From Chloroflexi bacterium UBA5189 (lineage in GTDB: Bacteria > Chloroflexota > Limnocylindria > Limnocylindrales > CSP1-4), in contig DHWF01000008.1 in the NCBI GenBank assembly GCA_002413045.1, positions 1 to 8,909 on the forward strand: a stretch of DNA of 8,909 nucleotides. The letters are read 5' to 3'. The translations under genes and the position numbers were made by a program. Below, piece after piece: positions 5,875 through 8,909 of this stretch. The notes below the pieces were generated by a model. It searched no databases and was not told the origin of the DNA. It worked only from the letters and a program-made list of their open reading frames with translations. Numbering within the stretch: position 1 is the first letter of the stretch; the number at the start of each line of letters is the position of its first letter.

Positions 5875-6419
5875 GCCGGTGCCCCCTTTCGGTCGGCGAC
5901 CCGCGCATCGGCCTCGAGCGCTGCTCGCAGGGCCGACATCGCATAGTGGTAGCGAGACTTGGCGGTGCCAGGCGGGATCCCCAACGCCGCCGCAACCTCG
6001 GGCAGTGGCAGCCCGACGTAGTGGTGCAGGACCACGATCGCGCGGTGGTCGATCGAGAGATGCCGAAAGCCGCCCTCGAGCTCGTCCCGGTCCGCGAGGT
6101 CTCCCGCACTGTCCGCCATCGCCGGTTCCATCCGGATGGTCTGCACGGCGCCCTCATGGCGCCGGCGCCGTCCGTACTCGTCGGCGGTTGCACGCATGAG
6201 GATCCGGTACAGCCACGCGTCGAAGCGCTCGATGTCGCGCAGCTTCGGTAGCTGGCGCCAGCAGCGAACAAGGGCTTCCTGAACGGCATCCTCGGCCAGG
6301 TCCTGGTCGCGGAGGACGAGCCGGGCAATCGCGTGGAGGCGGTCGACCTCGCCCGCGGCGAGCTGCCCGAAGGCTTCTCGATCCCCGCGTTTCGCTCGTT
6401 CGACCAGGTCTCGCCGCAT
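5871..6419 (-). CDS. ECF-type RNA polymerase sigma factor
   Basis: 182 aa, the normal size for a two-domain extracytoplasmic-function sigma factor. Region 2 spans about 10-78 (DQDLAEDAVQEALVRCWRQL ... FDAWLYRIL), contacting core polymerase and the -10 element. Region 4 spans about 114-168 (LSIDHRAIVVLHHYVGLPLP, EVAAALGIPPGTAKSRYHYA), a helix-turn-helix for the -35 element. It redirects RNA polymerase to stress- or envelope-response promoters, probably including its own. It heads a three-gene operon with the membrane propeller (ATGA overlap) and a lipoprotein. ATG at 6419 has no clear Shine-Dalgarno site, so translation may be weak or leaderless. The 147 bases between start and R6 hold its likely promoter. 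Confidence 0.92.
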   Translation of the reverse strand: MRRDLVERAKRGDREAFGQLAAGEVDRLHAIARLVLRDQDLAEDAVQEALVRCWRQLPKLRDIERFDAWLYRILMRATADEYGRRRRHEGAVQTIRMEPAMADSAGDLADRDELEGGFRHLSIDHRAIVVLHHYVGLPLPEVAAALGIPPGTAKSRYHYAMSALRAALEADARVADRKGAPA

Positions 6420-6566
6420 GTTCGGCCGCCGTGTTCACGTCGGTCGTTCGACCGGCTGCTAACCCTATGACCGGCCGCAACGCCCCATCGGTTCAATCAT
6501 CGATGTAGCGGCTCCATCGATACCTTGGTCGCTCGCGCGGGTGCAGCCCAGTGGACCCCCATCTCG
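6420..6566 (-). promoter_or_regulatory. Probable promoter region of the sigma operon
   Basis: The gap between R6 and the sigma gene contains two symmetric elements. CGGTCG TT CGACCG (6441-6454) lies 22-35 bases before the start. ATCGATG - 9 bases - CATCGAT (6499-6521) can also be read as a direct CATCGAT repeat 17 bases apart. They suit operator or activator sites. TTGAAC (minus strand, 6495-6490) could be a -35 element, but no convincing -10 element at proper spacing was found. Confidence 0.35.
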
Positions 6567-6598
6567 GCTCGCTCAGCGTTCGGGAATGTCACCTGCGC
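6567..6598 (+). repeat. Directional intergenic repeat R6
   Basis: Copy R6: CGCTCAGCGT, centre TCGGG, AATGTCACCTGCGC. The phosphotransferase gene runs into this copy, passes the first TGA out of frame and stops at the second TGA (TCA at 6573-6575). Its last residues, including GDIPER, are therefore encoded by the repeat. Confidence 0.85.
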
Positions 6599-7667
6599 CC
6601 ATGACACGGATTACCGCTGGGCGCCTTCTTACCGACGAGCTCGATTGGAGCGCGCGGTCGAAGCGGAGCGCCACCTCGACCTCGTCGCCGGGATCGAAGA
6701 GGCCGACGAAGATTCGGAGCGCGTAGGCCCGCGACTCGGGCCCGATGTCGTCGAGCAGGACCTGCTCGGCATAGCCCAGGATGTCTTGGGTCGCCCAGTC
6801 CGTGTGGTAATAGGCGAGCAGCTCGGGATCGACGTCGAGCTTGCCGTAGCCGGCCGTGAACAGGGCGAGCTCACGCTCCCCCGGAGCGAGCCCGATCGGC
6901 GAGCCGATCACGAACATCAGGTCCCGGTCTCGGGGCGCCATGAGGGACTCGTCCCAGTCGATCACGCGCAGCGCCCCCGCCGGATCCACCAGGAGGTTGT
7001 GCGTATGGATGTCGGCATGGCACGGAACGAACGGCATGACCGACCGTGGCTGGGCGAACCGCTGGCCGAGCGATCGCCCAAGTGTCTCGGCGCGTCCCGT
7101 GAGGCGATCGATCACGTCGCCATGAGACTGCCAGAACGCCACGAGCTCGAGCCGGACCGGGTCGTCCCCGCGGTACGCGCCGACCGCGTCATGCATTCGA
7201 CTCAACGTCGATATCCAGGCGGGTCGGAACTGCTCGGCCGGTAAGCTCGCCTGAAGATCGACCGGGAGGGGAGTGGCGTGCACGGCGCCGACGATGCGCC
7301 CGTACTCGAACCATTGCCGGTCGTCGAGGCCCAATTCCGCGGCGATCCCGCCGTCGACGAAGGGATAGGCGATCAGGTGGAGCTCGTCGATCGCGACTGA
7401 GAGGGCGCCGTCGGATGCCTTAAGCGGCGCCACAATCGCGTCGAGCCCCTGGTCGCGAAGGAAGCGGGCGAGGCGCAGGCGGGCGGCGTCGACACGTCGC
7501 CGGATCTTGACAAAAACGGCCTCGCCGCTGCCCGTCACCGCTCGGAACGTCCAAGCGTGGGCGTCGTGACCGAGGGCGAGGAACTCCAGCGCTGCGATCG
7601 GAAGATCGTAGTGCTCCTCGAGCGCGGCCGCGATCCGCTCGTCGGTGAGCGGCGGTCGGTCGAACAT
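6573..7667 (-). CDS. APH(9)-like aminoglycoside phosphotransferase family protein
   Basis: 364 aa, a kinase-like phosphotransferase. It resembles spectinomycin 9-phosphotransferase APH(9) in several stretches: 'LEEHYDLPI' at the start, 'HLIAYPFVDG' (97-106), 'CHADIHTHNLLV' (216-227), 'VIDWDESLMAPRDRDLMFV' (235-253), 'AGYGKLDVD' and 'LFDPGDEVEVAL'. Catalytic residues visible are K54 (VFVKI), D219 and N224 of the HxDxxxxN loop, and D237 of IDWDE. It would transfer the ATP gamma-phosphate to a hydroxyl of spectinomycin or another small alcohol; the real substrate is uncertain because this family is broad. ATG at 7667 follows AAAGGA by five bases; an upstream frame to 7718 adds 17 unlikely residues. 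The C-terminal tail after about residue 340 lies beyond the part that matches the family, and its end is encoded by repeat R6. Confidence 0.88.
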   Translation of the reverse strand: MFDRPPLTDERIAAALEEHYDLPIAALEFLALGHDAHAWTFRAVTGSGEAVFVKIRRRVDAARLRLARFLRDQGLDAIVAPLKASDGALSVAIDELHLIAYPFVDGGIAAELGLDDRQWFEYGRIVGAVHATPLPVDLQASLPAEQFRPAWISTLSRMHDAVGAYRGDDPVRLELVAFWQSHGDVIDRLTGRAETLGRSLGQRFAQPRSVMPFVPCHADIHTHNLLVDPAGALRVIDWDESLMAPRDRDLMFVIGSPIGLAPGERELALFTAGYGKLDVDPELLAYYHTDWATQDILGYAEQVLLDDIGPESRAYALRIFVGLFDPGDEVEVALRFDRALQSSSSVRRRPAVIRVMGAGDIPER

Positions 7668-7750
7668 CACCTTCCTTTCGGATCGAGCGTAGCCCGCGGT
7701 GCAGGCGCTCCGCCGCACGATTGATCCCGCAGCGGTGAGGTCAAGGGCAG

Positions 7751-7782
7751 CCTCAGTCGGCGTGCGCGAATGTCATGCGAAG
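7751..7782 (+). repeat. Directional intergenic repeat R7
   Basis: Copy R7: CCTCAGTCGGCGT, centre GCGCG, AATGTCATGCGAAG, with one change in the left core (A to G). It contains the stop (TCA at 7773-7775) of the pentapeptide-repeat gene and lies 83 bases upstream of the phosphotransferase start. Confidence 0.85.
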
Positions 7783-8648
7783 CCGGATGCGGCGGGCCCG
7801 GAGCTTTTCGTCGGGGGTCCCAGAGCGGACAACAACCGCTCCGCGACTGGAGATCCGAACCAAGCATCGAGGTCATCCCGGCTAATGATTTGGTGCATTT
7901 GACTGTCCCGGGAAGCGAACGCGTTAACGAACGTGTCGATCGCTTCCCGATCCGAGGCCGCCAGCGCCGTTTCGACCATCTGTAGGCGCCCGGGCCAGTC
8001 GTCGAACAGGAAGTAGCCGGGCCGGGCCGGCAGTTGAACGTCGTTGAGATCGAGGCCACCGGAAAACGTGACATCGTGCAACGTCGCACCGGTGAAGTCG
8101 ACTTTGAGTACCGGCCGTCCTTCGGGAGCCCCAAACCTATCCGTCATCTGGGGCGAAGCAAACCTTCCACGGAAGAACACCTCATTCAGTTCGCCCACGA
8201 ACCGGCAATCGGTAAAGCGCGACGCGCCAAAGTCAATGCCAGCGATCCCGCAGTCGACGAAGTCACAACGGACGAAGACCGCCCGGGCGAACACGGTGCC
8301 GCCAAACCGAGCGCGTTCAAACGTACAGTCGACGTACCTGCTGCCCTGGTAGCCGAGTGCGGCGTGGCCAAACTGGGTGTGCCGGAACGTGCACCGATCA
8401 AATCGGTTGCCGTGATCGGAAAGGCCTCGAAGGTCGGATCGTCCGAAGTCGCAGGACGCAAAGGTCGATTCCTCGAGCCACACGTTTGCGAATGAGGCGC
8501 GCGCAAAGCTTGTGCGGGTCGCGTCGACACCTCGCAGTTTCCTGCATGTCGTCGCCGGTAGGTCGCTCATATCCCGATCAACGACCTGGCGCGAGGCGAG
8601 CTCCTCGCACTGTGACATCACATCCCTGGGCGTCCACTCTCGCTTCAC
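7773..8648 (-). CDS. Pentapeptide-repeat protein
   Basis: 291 aa. Residues about 39-155 and 183-205 show the five-residue periodicity (A/C/S-x-F/L-x-x) of right-handed quadrilateral beta-helices, for example 'RGVDATRTSFARASFANV', 'STFASCDFGRSDLRGL', 'YVDCTFERARFGGTVF', 'VDFTGATLHDVTF'. An 80-residue non-repeat helical tail follows, which most short pentapeptide proteins lack. The repeats are Cys/Phe rich, of the CxF type. Some family members mimic DNA and shield gyrase from quinolones or act as immunity proteins; nothing here proves that role. No signal or membrane segment is seen. Start is GTG at 8648, 14 bases from R8; ATG at 8618, with AGGG five bases upstream, would give 281 aa and is a real alternative. 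The stop is inside R7. Confidence 0.88.
   Translation of the reverse strand: MKREWTPRDVMSQCEELASRQVVDRDMSDLPATTCRKLRGVDATRTSFARASFANVWLEESTFASCDFGRSDLRGLSDHGNRFDRCTFRHTQFGHAALGYQGSRYVDCTFERARFGGTVFARAVFVRCDFVDCGIAGIDFGASRFTDCRFVGELNEVFFRGRFASPQMTDRFGAPEGRPVLKVDFTGATLHDVTFSGGLDLNDVQLPARPGYFLFDDWPGRLQMVETALAASDREAIDTFVNAFASRDSQMHQIISRDDLDAWFGSPVAERLLSALGPPTKSSGPAASGFA
8611..8622. promoter_or_regulatory. Palindrome at the start of the pentapeptide gene
   Basis: TGTGA CA TCACA is a perfect 5+5 inverted repeat covering the ATG at 8616-8618. The half-sites resemble those of CRP/FNR-type regulators but the spacer is two bases, not six, so it may be chance or an unrelated operator. Confidence 0.2.
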
Positions 8649-8661
8649 GTCTCGCGATCCG

Positions 8662-8693
8662 CTTCAGTCAGGGTCGCCGAACGTCACGCGAGA
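8662..8693 (+). repeat. Directional intergenic repeat R8
   Basis: Copy R8 is the most diverged core: TTCAGTCAGGGT, centre CGCCG, AACGTCACGCGAG. It contains the stop (TCA at 8684-8686) of the small membrane gene and lies 13 bases upstream of the pentapeptide start. Confidence 0.78.
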
Positions 8694-8872
8694 AGGGATC
8701 GACCGACGCCGACCGTCACCCCAAATGCGATCGCGCCGACGATGATCGGCCAGGGCTTGCGCCTGAATACGCGAGGAATGTCTCGTAGCCGATCGCCGGG
8801 CTGAGCGCTCCGGCCAATCCCGCCAGCCAGAAATCCCAAAGCCCCGAGGAGCGCCACCGGCCAATCGATCAC
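8684..8872 (-). CDS. Small two-helix membrane protein (62 aa)
   Basis: Two hydrophobic segments, about 4-20 (WPVALLGALGFLAGGIG) and 41-59 (WPIIVGAIAFGVTVGVG), flank a positively charged loop (RLRDIPRVFRRKP). By the positive-inside rule the loop should face the cytoplasm, with both ends outside. No family is recognised. The start is GTG at 8872 with GAGGTGGAG just upstream; the GAGG of that site is the terminal part of repeat R9. The stop lies in R8, so the whole unit between repeats is this gene with almost no spare bases and no room for its own promoter outside the repeat. It is the shortest unit in the window. Codon use is GC-rich like its neighbours. Confidence 0.72.
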   Translation of the reverse strand: MIDWPVALLGALGFLAGGIGRSAQPGDRLRDIPRVFRRKPWPIIVGAIAFGVTVGVGRSLLA

Positions 8873-8879
8873 GACTCCA

Positions 8880-8909
8880 CCTCAGCCAGCGTTCGCGAAT
8901 GTGCGTAGG
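8880..8909 (+). repeat. Directional intergenic repeat R9 (right edge)
   Basis: Copy R9: CCTCAGCCAGCGT, centre TCGCG, AATGT, then diverging (GCGTAGG instead of CACGTGAGG), so the first minus-strand stop is missing. It reaches the end of the window. Its minus-strand distal end (CTGAGG) forms the ribosome site of the 62-aa gene. Confidence 0.8.

Noticed and set aside
43..8909. Repeats as classical integron attC sites
   Set aside because: attC sites need paired RYYYAAC and GTTRRRY cores and usually exceed 55 bases. Here the element is about 32 bases, GTT occurs in only some copies, and no such core pair is conserved. No integrase gene is in the window.
43..8909. CRISPR array
   Set aside because: Repeats are degenerate and 0.2-2.9 kb apart, with whole genes between them. 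There are no uniform spacers and no cas genes.
43..8909. Repeats as ordinary intrinsic terminators
   Set aside because: Stems are short and broken, with an outer 5-bp arm intact only in the best copies, and no T-run follows. Orientation does not follow gene direction at R5.
43..8909. Minus-strand GTGACA in the repeat as a -35 promoter element
   Set aside because: It resembles TTGACA, but no AT-rich -10 element lies 16-18 bases downstream in the copies inspected.

Overview
This is a GC-rich bacterial window with about eleven complete protein genes and one gene cut by the left edge. All but one are on the minus strand. No rRNA, tRNA, transposase, integrase or CRISPR array was seen. Gene style points to a high-GC soil or freshwater bacterium, most likely Chloroflexota (Limnocylindria-like) or Actinomycetota. 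The pointers are an ECF sigma factor with a TolB-like membrane partner, a DUF4242-cyclase fusion, and SnoaL/NTF2 proteins. This assignment is inference from gene style only.

The main structure is a family of nine short repeats (R1-R9, about 32 bp each) at about 43, 493, 1499, 2601, 3671, 6567, 7751, 8662 and 8880. The core on the plus strand is TCAGCGT, a variable 5-base GC-rich centre, then AATGTCA. All nine point the same way, whatever the direction of the neighbouring gene. They divide the window into eight units of about 0.2-2.9 kb. Unit by unit, going right: (1) unknown 134-aa protein; (2) DUF4242 plus class III cyclase; (3) AadA-like aminoglycoside nucleotidyltransferase plus about 290 bp without a clear gene; (4) two divergent SnoaL/NTF2-fold genes; (5) a three-gene ECF sigma / membrane propeller / lipoprotein operon plus a hairpin-rich non-coding stretch; (6) APH(9)-like aminoglycoside phosphotransferase; (7) pentapeptide-repeat protein; (8) 62-aa two-helix membrane protein.

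Read on the minus strand, the repeat consensus carries TGA in all three frames. Genes 1, 4, 9, 10 and 11 end inside a repeat. The repeat's distal end often reads TGAGG, and for the small membrane gene and the gene cut at the left edge this sits where a Shine-Dalgarno site would be. So the repeats act as, or sit at, stop/restart junctions between unrelated one-gene units.

Direct orientation, one unit per repeat, unrelated cargo and two antibiotic-modification-like genes together resemble a gene-cassette array. The repeats are not integron attC sites and no recombinase is visible. A genome-wide intergenic repeat family is the main alternative. The genes otherwise look independent, apart from the coupled sigma-factor operon.
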